This document shows, one piece after another, positions 27,368 through 40,900 of a DNA stretch of 64,000 nt (the stretch's first letter is position 1; each line of letters starts with the position of its first letter). Source of the stretch: Bacillota bacterium. Its GTDB lineage: Bacteria; Bacillota; Clostridia; Acetivibrionales; Acetivibrionaceae. The stretch spans positions 12,927-76,926 of the forward strand of contig JAEZUI010000270.1 of NCBI GenBank assembly GCA_023421115.1, read 5' to 3'. The translations under genes were made by a program, and so were the position numbers. A model generated the notes under the pieces. The model ran no database searches. It worked only from the letters and a program-made list of their open reading frames with translations, and had not been told where the DNA came from.

Positions 27368-28840
27368 ATGTCCAGAATAAACTCCAGAAAAGCATCAAAT
27401 GGAAAGAAAATTTTACTTGTAGATGACCAAGAAAACTATAGAATAGCAACTCAAACTTTATTGGAAAGGGAAGGCTATGAAGTTAAAACTGCCAGTAATG
27501 GTACAGAAGCTATTGAAATGGTAAAACGTCAACATTTTGACCTTGTGCTTCTGGATTACTTTATGCCTGGAGGGATGACAGGAGAGGAAGTTGTAAAAGA
27601 AATTCGTAAATTTAATGAATATATACAGGTTATACTTCAAACAGGCTATTCAGGCGAGCATCCTCCACGAGAAATGATGCGGACTCTTGATATACAAGGG
27701 TATCATGATAAATCCGATGGTCCAGAAAAACTTTTGCTGTGGGTAGACGTGGGTTTGAAATCAGCATACACATTACAAATGCTTTACAAGAGTCGGCAAG
27801 GCTTACGATATATCCTTGATATAACTCCAGAATTACATAAGATACAGATGATAGAAAATTTAGTCCAGGGAATTCTATTGCAGATAACAGGATTATTGGG
27901 AATAGTAAACTCTTTTTTGGCAGTATTGCCTGAAGAAGATGACGCCATTGATAAAATTTCTACATCAGGTGTTTTTCTTGCAATGCTGGAAGAGGGAACT
28001 AATCTGGAAATTCGTGCAGCCACAGGAAAGTTTTCCAACGAAACCACCGTTGAAAGTTGTCTTGAAAATATAAAAGTAATGAAAATCAAGGATGTACTTA
28101 TAAAAAATGAAGTATATTTCTCTGATAAGTATTCAGTTATACCTTTGGTTGTGGGTGAAACAGTGCTGGGAATTATTTATCTCGAGCAGAACGATATTAA
28201 GCCTGAGGATGTTGAACTTGTTAATATCTTTGCCAATCAGGCTGCTGCGGCTTTACAAAACGCATATTTATACTCTACAGCTACAACAGATAAATTAACA
28301 GGTGTTTATGTCAGGGGGTTCTTTAGCCAACAACTGTTGAGAGAAATTCGTTCATGTTTCTATCAAAAAAGTCCCTTAAGCTTAATTTTGCTAGATGTTG
28401 ATTATTTGAAGCAAATTAATGACACTGCAGGCCATCTTGGAGGTGACCGTGCTCTGTCCATAATAGGCTCAATATTAAAAAAATCTACCCGTCCGAGTGA
28501 TATTATCGGTCGTTATGGCGGAGATGAATTTGCAATTCTTTTGCCAAACACCCCTTTGGAAAATGTGAGTACTGTTACAAACAGAATCTATGAGTATTTA
28601 CAGGGAAAAAAGATAGAAGGTGATTTTGGCAGTATTTCCATTAGCTGCAGCATGGGTGTCTGTGGGTTGAAAATACAGGATGCAGACTTTACTAATATTC
28701 CACAACCAGTTCCGCAGTCATATATAGAAGAGATTTCAAAACAGTTTATAGACGGGGCAGATAAAATGCTTTATCAAGCCAAAAAGAATGGACGTTCATG
28801 TGCAGTTATAGGGGAAAATATTAATATTTTTAATAAATAG
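27368..28840 (+). CDS. Response regulator REC-GAF-GGDEF (diguanylate cyclase)
   Basis: The 490-residue protein has a receiver domain at 13-135 (VDDQENYRIA; phospho-acceptor Asp63 in LLDYFMPGG; the Lys in HDKSDG), a GAF-like domain at about 155-300, and GGDEF at about 310-480. RYGGDEF is intact and RPSD lies five residues before it, so the I-site is also kept. It should be phosphorylated by one or both upstream kinases and then make cyclic-di-GMP. Translation starts at ATG 27368 with CAGGAGGAA overlapping the end of the kinase gene. No other output domain is present. A large palindrome follows the stop. Confidence 0.9.
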   Translation: MSRINSRKASNGKKILLVDDQENYRIATQTLLEREGYEVKTASNGTEAIEMVKRQHFDLVLLDYFMPGGMTGEEVVKEIRKFNEYIQVILQTGYSGEHPPREMMRTLDIQGYHDKSDGPEKLLLWVDVGLKSAYTLQMLYKSRQGLRYILDITPELHKIQMIENLVQGILLQITGLLGIVNSFLAVLPEEDDAIDKISTSGVFLAMLEEGTNLEIRAATGKFSNETTVESCLENIKVMKIKDVLIKNEVYFSDKYSVIPLVVGETVLGIIYLEQNDIKPEDVELVNIFANQAAAALQNAYLYSTATTDKLTGVYVRGFFSQQLLREIRSCFYQKSPLSLILLDVDYLKQINDTAGHLGGDRALSIIGSILKKSTRPSDIIGRYGGDEFAILLPNTPLENVSTVTNRIYEYLQGKKIEGDFGSISISCSMGVCGLKIQDADFTNIPQPVPQSYIEEISKQFIDGADKMLYQAKKNGRSCAVIGENINIFNK

Positions 28841-28894
28841 TTGGATTTGGCTATAAAGCAAGTATATTTGTTTCAATGAGAAATTTTTATTGAG

Positions 28895-28983
28895 ATTAGG
28901 TGATTCCAAAAAAATAACAGGGACGATTTATAGTGACTCAATAGTCGTTATGAATCGTCCCTGTTTTGTGCTAATCACCTAAT
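28895..28983. terminator. Large imperfect palindrome between convergent genes
   Basis: Nested inverted repeats: outer arms TTAGGTGATT (28896-28905) and AATCACCTAA (28973-28982), inner arms AACAGGGACGATT (28916-28928) and AATCGTCCCTGTT (28953-28965), with a small inner GACT/AGTC pairing. The outer arm ends two bases before the giant gene's stop codon. It can act as a bidirectional terminator. The AACAGGGACG core is familiar from small dispersed palindromic elements of Firmicutes, so it may be a MITE- or REP-like insertion. Confidence 0.65.
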
Positions 28984-28984
28984 T

Positions 28985-31900
28985 TCATCTATGTCCCTCA
29001 GCATTCATAATTTCATTTCCCTCCGTATCAAGTGTAAGATTATGGTCTATAGCTGCTTCCAAGATATCTTCATAAGCCCAGTGGCTAACCTCAAGATCAG
29101 CAAACGTGCTTTCTACCGATTTCAACGGTCCCCTATAAAGCATCCTGTTAATCATTGTTACTGCTTCGCATCGTTTTACTCCTACATCCGGTCTGAAGGT
29201 TCCATCTTCATAGCCATTAACAATATTATATCTGCTTATCTCCTCAATGCAGTTCAATGCCCAATGTCCATCAATATCCGGATAATCAATTTTATAAGGT
29301 TTGGCGATATCCATTTTTAAATAATTCGATATAACTGTCGAAAGCTCTGCTCTCGAAATCATTTCATCAGGACGGAATGTACCATCTTTAAAACCTTTGA
29401 ATATTCCGGCCTTTGTGACAGCCCCTATGACACCGCTTGCCCAATGACCATCTTTTAAGTCACTGTAACCTATGCCGCCTTCCTCCGATTCATCAAGTCC
29501 GAGTATGTCTTTAAATATCGCTGCAACTTCAGCCCTTGTTATTTCATTATCAGGTCTGATTGTTCCATCAGAGTAACCTTTTATATATGCTTTATGTATT
29601 ACATTTCCACTTGCAAAAGAGCGCAGCATAACCGGAATGGTTGACTTATCTTTATTCAATAGCTCTTTATCACTTTCTATTACTGCATAATTGCTAACCA
29701 AAATCTCCTGTTCTGAAAAGTCACTTACACTAACCTTTAAAATCTTTTCACTCTCAAGATTTCCATCCAAACCGGGAATGGTCCAGACAACAATATTTTC
29801 CTTCACTTCTCCGCCGTCTGCATCAACTACCTTTGTATTTTCAGGAATACCTGCAACCATTCTGAATTCATCCGAGGCTGTATTCGCAGCATTTTTAAAT
29901 TTAATGCGGTACTCTATTGTCTGACCTTTTAAGTATATGTTTTTGCCGGTACTTATGGAAACTGCAATATCAGACGGTACAAACGCAGGGATTTCCTGCG
30001 TAGAAACCTCAACTGTTGTTTCTTTTGGGATTGTATTTGTATTTATCTTTGTGTTTGTATCTTTGTTTGTGTTTGTCGTTGACTCTTTCAATGAATCAAT
30101 TTCTTTTTCCTTGTATTTAATCGTCCATGAGCCTTTTGATATAGTTTTGCCATTTTCATCGTTTATAAAGGCTTCCACCGTATTTATACCCTGCCCAACC
30201 ACAAACGCACCTGCATAAGGCTTGTATTCACCACCGTTAATTGAGTAGTTGAGTCCATTGTTATCCTGCAGCATTGAATAGAGTTCGACCTGGGGTTTTG
30301 TATTGTAAAAACCTTTACTGTCTGGTTCTCCCGATGCCACAACCAGCTTAATGTCTGTCAGTATGTTCACCTTAGGCCCGGGATATTCCTCTCCATTGAG
30401 CCTGTATGAAATATTTCCTGTATGAACACCTTCAGGTAAGACAACTTCAATAACATTATCCTCGATACTTGCTAAAATAAGTACCGAATCTCCCAAATAA
30501 ACCCTTCCATCAGGTTTAAAACATCCTCCGTATATTTTGACTTTGTCTCCTGCAACCCCTCTGTTGATGGAAAGTTTGCTTATATACGGGTTATGTTCTT
30601 CCTCTGTAACTGTCACTTTGAGAACTGCCATTTCTCCTGTACCAGATACAACACTCAAATAATAGACTCCCATTGCTTTTTGAGAAACTTCTATATGCAT
30701 TATCCCAGTTTCGTCAGGTTTTATGGCTTCTGTTTCAAAGTATACCTTCCAGCCCTCGGGTATATCATTTGCTGACAATTGAATATCATTTGCATAGCCG
30801 TTAAGGCTCTTTGCAAAAACATGAACTGTATCTGATTCACCTTTATTAATAAAGGTTTCATTTTTAGATAACATGAGCCTGTATGAAGGTTCTATAACTT
30901 CAACCTTTATTTTGTGTGAATCCTTGTTCGCTCCCACCACCACAAGCTCTGTTTCGCCAAAGGATGCATCCTCCGGTACTTTTACCACCATAAAATTCTG
31001 ATCTAAGATTTCAGCCTCTATTTCCCTTTCACCCATAAAAACTTTAGTGTGTTTATTGAAGTTTTCACCGTGAATTTCCACCTCATAACCCTCGGAAGGT
31101 ATTATGAAAACAGTTCCTGTATCCTTTACGGAAATATTGTCATAGGAAACCTTTACATTGATCAATATTTCTTCGACTATAGAGCTGTTGCCCATGTTTT
31201 CAAGTATTCCGTTAATTACATATTTGCCTGGTTCCAAATCATTTGAAGCAAAAATCTCAAAAGCTGTTGCAGTTGTTCCGCTACATATTTTAATATAATT
31301 TCCGGCATTGATATCAAGTCCGTCGGGAATTTCAAGTACTTTAAATGCTGCATAATCATATGCACCGCCTGTAACAACCGGATTCTGATTTAAAATATCA
31401 ATCTTTACTACGGCGGATTTTCCGGCACATATGCTGATATCCTCTATTTTCTCAACGATAAAAGTATTTATATTGTCCTTTTGAGCTCCTATCTCGATTA
31501 CTATGGGTGAAGACCTTTCACCTTCATTACCGTTATAGTCGTAAGCTGCTGCTTCAAGCTTTACAATATCACCCTTGTCAAACCCTGGCAATGTGTTTTG
31601 GGTAATATATCCTAAATTGATTTCTATATGCTCCTTTTTGGTAATGTTATCAATATACAACTTGAAACCTTTGGTATTCTTCCCATTGGTATCTTCAAAC
31701 ATATAACTTATGCCGCCTTTGCCATCGTCCGTGGCGACAAAGCCCGTAACAGCTTTAAGAGATAAACGCTGGAGCTCTACCTTCACTGTATTTTCATAAA
31801 CATCACTGACATCGGGATTGTCTTCATCGTCCGTCAGCACTGCCCAAGCATAATATTCGCCATTAGGAAAAGCCATAAGATCTATTTGTGCACTGAACGC

Positions 31901-34900
31901 ACCCTTTTTGTCAATTTGGCAGGTACCTGCAGGTATTCCCATATGCGAATCCATGCTGTCCGACAAATAAACATCCACCTTAGAGTTGTTCCCTGGATTG
32001 ATGGCAAAACCTTTTACAAGGGCTTTTGAATCTTTTATATCAACACTTTCAATGCTTATCTTCGGTACTTTTCCAAGTCCGTATATGCCGACGTCAAATT
32101 CATTTTTATTTGCAACCTTTGAAGCCTCAAAGCTCCATGTACCTTCCTCAGGCTCAAGGAGTGCAATAAGCATACCCCAGTCGTGATAGGATACAAAAAC
32201 ATTAGGGCTGTCTACTCCATAACTCTTGCCTGAAGGCGATCTCAAAAGAATTTCAGGCTCCTCCTCAGGATATGCAACTGTAAGAAGCACCCTACCAAGA
32301 TCCTCTGCTGAATTTAAGCCTCCAACATCAAAATTGTAAACAACCTTGTTCTGATCTGGAATTGAAAATCCTTCGTTTACCTCAGCAGAGGCATATATTC
32401 TTGTGCTGCCATATTGTGCCCAAGGCGGAAGATAAATGTCATAGGAACTCACTTTCCCAACCTTCATACTGTGTTTTGAAGCAAACACACCTATCTCACC
32501 TATACCCCATGGTAGGCTGACGTATGCCTTAACCCCGTTACTCCCGTTTGTAAAACGTCCAAAATCAGCGTTTACACTTCCCAGCCAGAAATCACTCGGT
32601 GGTATTCTCAACCTGAAGGAAAATTTGCCCCAACCTATTTTTTTATCTAAAACCGCGCCCTTTTCAACTCCGATTTCCAGCTTTGATTTGCCGCTTACAC
32701 TTGTACTGCCATTGTATTTGTAAACATATATTGTTACACGTCCTCTTACAAAATTCATTTCAATTCCTACATCGCCATAAAACCCCTGCCTTGTTATGGC
32801 AGCAACAATCTCTCCTCTTGCACAGCCTGAAACTACAGTTACATCGCCTTTTAATGCAATTCCGCAGTTTGTGAGGTCTATCCACATCAAGCCGTTTCCG
32901 CTAACTATATTTCCGCCTGAGGCATCCTTGAATCCTACTCCCACTTTTATTCTCATGCCGCTGTCAAACATATTTCTTACTTTTGAAGGTAATTCATAAG
33001 GAGGTCCAAACGCAATACCTCCTGTTATAGTCTTTATGTACAAACCCGAATTAGCTATGGGGATTCCGGTACCGGGTATTGAACAGGTAAATTCTGCTCT
33101 TCTAAGGCCAATGGGATATTCATCCGAACGGTTACCGAAACTTATTATTCCTTCAAAGCTACCTATTTCGGCAATTGATATTGAAGCTCCTCCCTCTATA
33201 TAGAAGTCATCCTTCCCTTCTATTTTAAAGTCAACATAGGAATTGCTTATTGTTACGGCATTTGAAATCTTAAAGGACGGAAGCCTGAAAGCTCCTCCTT
33301 TGAATTTTATTCCGTCACAATCCAGTTCCACTCCGTTCAAACCTACTGAAGCGCCTCCAAGCTCATCCGGAAGAGACAACATTGCTTTTTCAAAATTTAT
33401 TCTTTTATCGAATATATCAAGAGATAAACCTGTAAGTTTAAGATTACAGCCGCCGATATCCTTTTTAATATCCGAAGCCGCAAATTCCCCGTGAAATTTA
33501 CCGTCACTTGTTATATATGCATTTTTTATGCCCAGTCTCATATTATCCATATTGTCGGGAAGAACAAGCATCAAAGAGCCTATTTTTACCATATCCTTTT
33601 CAAATCCCAGATCCTTTACTTCCACTTTGAATCCGGCCAATGTGGTCTGGAACTGTGATGTTGTAGTATAAATCGCTTTTACTTTGCCGTTCCAACCCAT
33701 TTCAAGTTTTCTTACATCAATTTTAAGTCCTTTGAAGCCTTCAGGATAGTTTTGAGGCAATGTAAGACTTCCACTTAACGAAAGACCTTCCCTGCTCAAT
33801 CCCACAGAAGTTGCCTTTACTTCAATTCCTCCCGGGAGTTCAAAGCTGACTTCATCTTCTACAACAGCGTCAAAATCCTTTATTCCCCCAGATGAAAGGG
33901 TAAGTTTATTAAGTGTTATGGATTTGCTCCTTACGCTTTCAGGGAAAACATCTCCTAAAGCAAGGTTTCCTGTCACAGAAAACATTAGATTTTTACCATT
34001 GTCACTAATAGCCTTTATAGCACCCTCAGTCAATACCAAGCTGTCAAAAAGTACGGTATTTATTCCCTCCATACCGATATCAAGGTCTTTTATCTGCCCG
34101 TCTCTTCCAATTATAAAAGATTTTATATCCAGAACTTTTCCCTTAATGCCCTCAGGATAATTCTGATCAAGTGCAAGCTGTCCTCCTATTCCTGCACATT
34201 TTTCACCTTCGTATTCCCGGATATATATCTTTCCATTACTTATCCCGAAGCCTCCAAAGACTTTTGCATCACCTAAAGCAGCCTCAAAACTTCTGATATC
34301 TCCATCAAGTGATATTATGCAACTGTTGATAGTAAGAGTCTTGCCCTTAATACCTGACGGGAAGTTGTCACTTGTCCTTATGCTGCCTTTAATATCTATA
34401 GTACTTTCTTCACTATCACCTTTCTTAACTGCTAGTACGCCGTCCGTCAATTCAAAAAACCCAAACAACCCTGTATTTATGCCCTCGGTCTTCATATCAA
34501 GAGCTTTTATTGTACCGTCTTCGCTAATTATGAAGGAGTTAACAACCAGAGGACATTGCTCGGTTGAATCACTTAAGCCCTTGAAATAGAACTGGCCTCC
34601 CACAGAAAACTCCATATCCTTGTTATCATTATGGTAAGCTGATACCTTGAGATTCTCAGTTATAATATACTCCCCAAAAAGCTCCGCTTTTTCTTTTTTA
34701 CTTGTTGAGGCTTTGAATTCAAGGATTTCACCCTTTAAATCCATCTTAAAGGACTCAATTGCCAATTCCATAGATTTTAATGCTCCAGGTACATTTTCAG
34801 GTAATAGTATCTTTCCGTCAACCTCTATCCTGATACCACTAACTGAATCCTTTAAAACCTTTACTGTGGTATCTTTAAGCTTTGTAACCCCCATGAAGTC

Positions 34901-37900
34901 CGCACTTTCAAAGGACAATGAGGAATCAAGGTTGACAATTTTCCCGCCTTTATCAAACTCGCAGGTATTTATTTTGATTTCCGCGCCTGAAAGGTCACCG
35001 GGCAAGTTATCGGGAAGGACAAGAACCCCACCTAGCCCTATTCTAAGATCGTCGTCATTTGCAGCAACTCCGACAGTCCCGTTCCTCAATACCATCCCTT
35101 CTGCAAATTCAATATCTTTTGCCAGCTTGAGGTTTGCATCAACTACACTTATATCTCCGTCAAGCCCGATCCTCAAACTGTTTATCCCAAGCTTAAGTCC
35201 TGATAGAGCCTCAATTTCCATCTGCGGTAATACAATATTTCCAGAAAAGTCAAGCTCAACAGAAGTGTTTTCTTCCTTAACAAGCCCTACAGCTGAGTCT
35301 TCAAGTACAGTACCTCCGAGGAAGGAAAACTTATTGGGCAGAATTCCATTGATGTCCATTTCAATAAGCCTCGCATCAGCGTCAACCGCAAGTTTGTTTA
35401 TGTTGAGTTCCGCATCCTTTTCTCCTTCTATCATATCAGGTATAATAACACTTCCTGATATTTCGGCCCATATACCTTTCTCGTCGTCCTTATACATAGA
35501 AACAGCCGCGTCCTTAAGCTGACTCATACCAATAAAAGGCGTCTGCCCAGGCAGCTCGGTCCCGATATCGAGCTCTTCAATTTCACCTTCACTGTTCATG
35601 ACAAAACTTCTAATTTCCAATTCGAGAGTTTTAGCATATACCTCTCCGGCATCTATAGGAAGAAGAACAGTTCCTTTTACTTCAAGTTTCAGTTCTTTTT
35701 CATCAGAGGCATATATCCCTGCATATGCGTCACGAAGGCTGGTATTTCCTATAAAAGGCACCTTCCCCGAAATATTTCTTCCAGCCTTTATCTCTTTAAA
35801 ACCGCCATCCCTTCGGATTATTACCGATTCTGTATCAACGTAGAATTCCTTTAATTTTTTATACTTGTCAGACACTTTGAATCTTCCTCCCACAAGCAGG
35901 TTGAAGTTTAATCCTGTCTCATCGGGAAGGAGCCTCAAGAAAGGGTCTGACATCTCAACGGCACTGCAAAAACTTATTTTGTCCTTCAGTAAACCCTTAG
36001 ATGCTATGCTTGATATCTTACCCCTATTGTCTATGATTATCTTCTCAATTAAAACCTTTTCACTTTTAAGACCCTTTATCATACCGGAAGACAATACATA
36101 TTCACCGTTTACTTCAAAGCGTATACTCTGGCTCTTCTCATCAAATACTGATTTCACAAAAGAGTTTGTGAATTTATTGCCGTAACCGTCATCAATTTCC
36201 AAAAGCTGACCTTCAACAGCTTTGGTATCAATCTCCTGCTCAGGAATTCCAATTGTTTCAAAGTCAAAGTTTGTATCCTCGTCATATAAACCGCAGGCCG
36301 ATATTACTTCAAAAGCTTCGAAATTACCATCCTCTTTCAGCTTTAGCTTATCTATCTTCACGCCCTGTCCAAGAGTAAGCAGGCTTACCAAACCCTCTGA
36401 ATTCAGAAAACCGTCAAGCTTAAGGTGTGTGGTTTTTTCCCCGCTATCGTAGGTAAAATTCAGATAACCTTTGCTTAAGACTGCATTACCAGCAATCAAA
36501 GTGTTTATTTCATCTTCATTTCTCGCTCTTACACTAATAATATTTCCGTCCGGGTCAAGACTGCTCTCAATCACAGACAGAGAAGAAATACCGAAATTAC
36601 TGACGGCATCACCCTTAAGCAGGATTTCTCCTTTAAGTGAAAGCTCAAGTGTACCTTCAATATTACGGTAAATATTGAGTTTGCTGTTTTCAAGGTCATA
36701 AGTGCCATTAATCAAACCCTTCACATTACCTGTTGAAATATCAACATCCACCATAAGACCATCTATGCTTATTTTCATAGAGGAAACTTCAAGTGTATTG
36801 CTGCTTACAAAGAAAGAACCATAGCCGGGCTTAACAAAAGCTTTCGGCATATTTCCCTCATTGCACTCGAGCATACCACCCTTTACTGGCACCTCGGACA
36901 GCTCTACTTTTATGGTATCTTTAGCCTCAATACTGCCTTTCTTAACAAGCATTTCCCCATCCTTAAACGTCAGGGAATCAATTTTTAATCCTGAATTCTC
37001 GCATTCAAGCCAACTAAACTTTTCAAGTTCGTTTACTACTCCCTTATCCGATATCGAAAAATTACAAATCTTGAAGGTGCCAAATTTTCCTGCCACTTCG
37101 AGCTCTGCCTCATCAACAACAATAATGCCTTCTTTTATTATGCTTAAGCCATCCTTTATTAAATAGGTATTGCCGAATATTTTTAGCTTATAGTTCCCAG
37201 CTATCCTTCCGCCCTTTATAATGCCATCCTTTGACACTACAAGGTTTTTTACCAGCAATGAACTGCTGCTGATGTCCCCCTCTTCTCTGAAGCAATTTAT
37301 ATTTCCTGCATCAAGCATTCCGGCATTTATTACAAAGCTTCCCGATTGAAGGTAAGTCCCTGTAATGTCCTTAAGCAAAAAACCTCCTACACTATATTCT
37401 TCAATTTTTTCCTCGGATATTGAGCTTTTTATTATACCACCTTGCGGAGGTGATGAAAGCTTTACATCAAAATAGGCAATTTCCCTGTCGTATCCAAAGG
37501 GTTTATAATAAGCCTTCTTTATCACCAATCCATTGTGTGAAATATAAAGACCTTCACATCTTAACTTCATTCCGTCTGCATTTACCTCAAAACGCATATC
37601 ACTTCCGCCCGAAACAAACTGTCCATCCTCAAGCTTAAGATCTTTATCAAGCTTAATTTTACCGTCTTCGCTCGAAGTCGCCTTAAAATCCAGGCTCTCT
37701 GGAAGAACTAGCCATGCCCTGCTCTCTTCTTCGGGGCTGTTCATGATTTCAACTTTATAGCCACACACAATTTCCTCTATAAAGGTGTTTATAACAGGCA
37801 TTTCCTTTCCGTCTATACGGAACGCTTTCTGATAAGTTCGTATATTGCCCGCCATATCGTTTAACCTTACAACAAGTAAATATGTACTGTCCGGTTTAAG

Positions 37901-40900
37901 ATCTTTATAAGTATGGCTTGTCGATTGCCCTTTAATAAAATAGCTCCAATTGTCATCAACACCGTATTCCATTATACCGGCACTTATATTAAATACACCT
38001 GTATTGTCCTTTGGTTCTCCCCATTCCATGGTTATACCGTTGCTGCCTGAAGCAAACACTTTAAGTTTTTCCTTCGTATTTCCAAGGTCTTCAAGCCACG
38101 GTTTCTCAATATCATAGGCAGCAGTCATCTCGTCCCACTGCACATTCCCGGAAAAGTCCTCCGCAAAAACAATTAACCGCACTTTTCCATGTTTCTTGTC
38201 TCCGTCTTCACTCAAATCAAAGTCAACCTTGAGATTTTCTGTTGTAAGGAAACTCTTTCTATATTCATACACCGCCTCTGCAACTGTATAAGGTTCCCCC
38301 TCCTCAATATCCTCCAACTGGTAGTAAAAAGCCTTTACACCGGTAAAATCAGCTGGCATATTCCATTCAAAAGACACCTGTCCATTGTTATACCAATTGT
38401 TTTCTACGGGATGTGTAGCAGAGTTTATTTTCAAGAATTCAGGTGGCTTAGAATCAATTCTAAAATTGTATTCAGCAGGTTCCCTGGTTTTCCTTCCATT
38501 TCCCGAAACCAGATCAACATACAGCTTGTAATACTCTTCAACGGCATTATCCTCAAGCTCTCCAAATTCAATAATTGAACCTGTAGTTGTCGCATCCTTT
38601 ACAAGAACCTGCTCCCCTTTATAAAGGCTGTAACGGTATTCTTTAACTTCTAATACACCAGAGGTCCCTACTCCTATATTAAAAACAGCCTTCCTGTTGT
38701 TTACAGCATCATAAGCAGTACTTGCAAAGGGGTGGGTACTGCTTCTTATCTCTGGTTTTTGCGGATAATCCCCGTCAACTTTGATGCAAAGACTTTTGAC
38801 CGGACTCCTGTTGCCTGCCATATCTACAGCATATATGTATATATAATTTATTCCCTTTTTCAAAGCTTCCAGCGGAATTACCTTAAAACTGCCACCCTCT
38901 GCTGCAACCTTTGTTTCGCTGACGCCTTCCCTTGTAGGACTGAAGGATATTGAATACAAATAGTGTGAAACCTCGGCAAGTTGGTCAACAAAATAGTCTT
39001 TAGCACTCACAAACAACAACAGTTTATCAAGCTCGGTATAGCCTCCGTCCTCAAGCTTCAGAAACTCAATACCTAAAGACTCCTTCAAATACGCCTCTGT
39101 GATTTCCGGAGCTTTTCTATCTATATAAACTGCTTCGCTTACAGTTGCAATATTTCCGGCATTATCACCCACTTCAAATTTTATATCTGTGATGCCTTCC
39201 TTGACCACAACAGCAGTTTTTCCGGATACCCATTCCCCTCCATCAAGTGAATAGCGCATGGTGCTTTCGTTTATGCCTGAAAGCTTATCTCTTGCATTAC
39301 ACGAGACTTCCACTTTTTCGTAAGGAACCGGACTACTAGGATTATTGAGTTCAAGAACTGGAATACTCCTGTCTATTCTTACAGGACCCTCTTTAATTGT
39401 AACATTACCAAAACTGTCTGTTGCCTTGAACTTTACAACAGTTTCCTTCTCGTCTGTAATTACAAGCTCGTTTCCCATTTGCCAGTTTAGTCCGTCAATG
39501 CTGTATTCGAGACTTTCAATACCTGAAAAAGAATCATATACGTCAGCAGAAACAGATATGCTTTCTCTATTCTTCCATGCTTCATCAGTACCTTTTATAA
39601 ACACTTCAGGTGCATCAACATCAAGCATAACAGATATAATTCCTGATGTTGTCTTGTTTGTAGCCCTGTCAATAGCTTCCACCTCAAGCATCCAGCTACC
39701 GCTTTTGTCAAGTTCTATTCTGTCTTCATTAATCCATTCCCCATTGTTGACCCTGTATCTTAAAATTTCTATACCTGATATGGTATCCTCGGAAATCAGG
39801 GTGAAGGTAGTAGGCTTTTTATTGTATTTATATGGATTTACAGTGCTTTTAATCTCAAGGTCATTATGGTCCTTGATGGTGATTTGAGGAAATGTCCTGT
39901 CTATCTTTATAGTGATGGTTTTCCGGGCAACATTCCCCCATATATCACTGACCCTTACATAGAAAGTACTTTCTCCTTCCCTCGATACTGTTATTTCGTC
40001 TCCTTCCTCCCACGTTATCCCGTCCGTACTTATTTCAATCCTGCCGACTTCCGACAGGGTATCCACTGCATAAACAGAAACGGCAACGGTCTTTTCATTG
40101 GTCCAATTCCCGTCCGTTCCTATAAAGGTAACTTCCGGCGGATCCACATCAACAACAACAGACAGTATACCTGAATTAATACAATTATCCGCCTTGTCAA
40201 AAGCTTCGAACTCTATGTTCCATTTACCGCTTTCATTTATCTGTACTGACTTTCCCAAAATCCAGTCACCATTATTCAAACGGTATTTTATGCTTTCTAT
40301 CCCTGAAAGCTCATCAAATGCACTGGCATTAACGGTATATGACTTATTTGTTTTTATTGGTACAAGGTTGTTTGTTTCAAGGGTTTTTCCCGATATGTCA
40401 CGAAGGCTTATAACGGGCTTTGTCCTGTCAATCCTTACGGTATAGTTTATTTCCGATTCATTTCCAAGTTCATCTGTAGCTTTTATAAAAAAGGGCGTTT
40501 CTCCTTCGTCGGATACAGTAAAAACAATACTACCTTCCGGGGCTTCCTCTATGCTTGAATTATTTACAGAGTATTGAACTCTTTTAACGTATGTCAGCTC
40601 ATCAACTGCCCTAAGGTTAACCTCACAGGTTTCAACACTCTGCCAATTCTCATTCATGTCTTCGGCCATCCGTGGGCCTTCCCTATCTATAATAACCGTT
40701 ACACCTTTTTCATCGGAATAGTTATCGTACTTTCCCACACCTCTGAACAAGATATTGTATAAGCCGTCTTCTGTAACATCTAACGTTGAGCCTGTAGTCC
40801 AGTCTCCGTCATTTATTCTGTATTCAAATCCCTTGCTTCCCTCAGCGCTATTACCTGAAGCAGTTATCCTAACTGGTTCAGTGTATTTCCATGTTATATC

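Noticed and set aside
34647..35522. Long plus-strand open frame (291 codons) opposite the giant gene
   Set aside because: It is antisense to a clearly coding minus-strand gene, is Ser/Pro/Phe-rich as expected for a complementary frame, and has no ribosome binding site. Other long plus-strand frames between 29 and 46 kb fail for the same reasons.
33160..37790. CRISPR or DNA-level tandem repeat
   Set aside because: Repeats are only visible in the protein; nucleotide copies have diverged, unit spacing varies, and there are no constant direct repeats with spacers.
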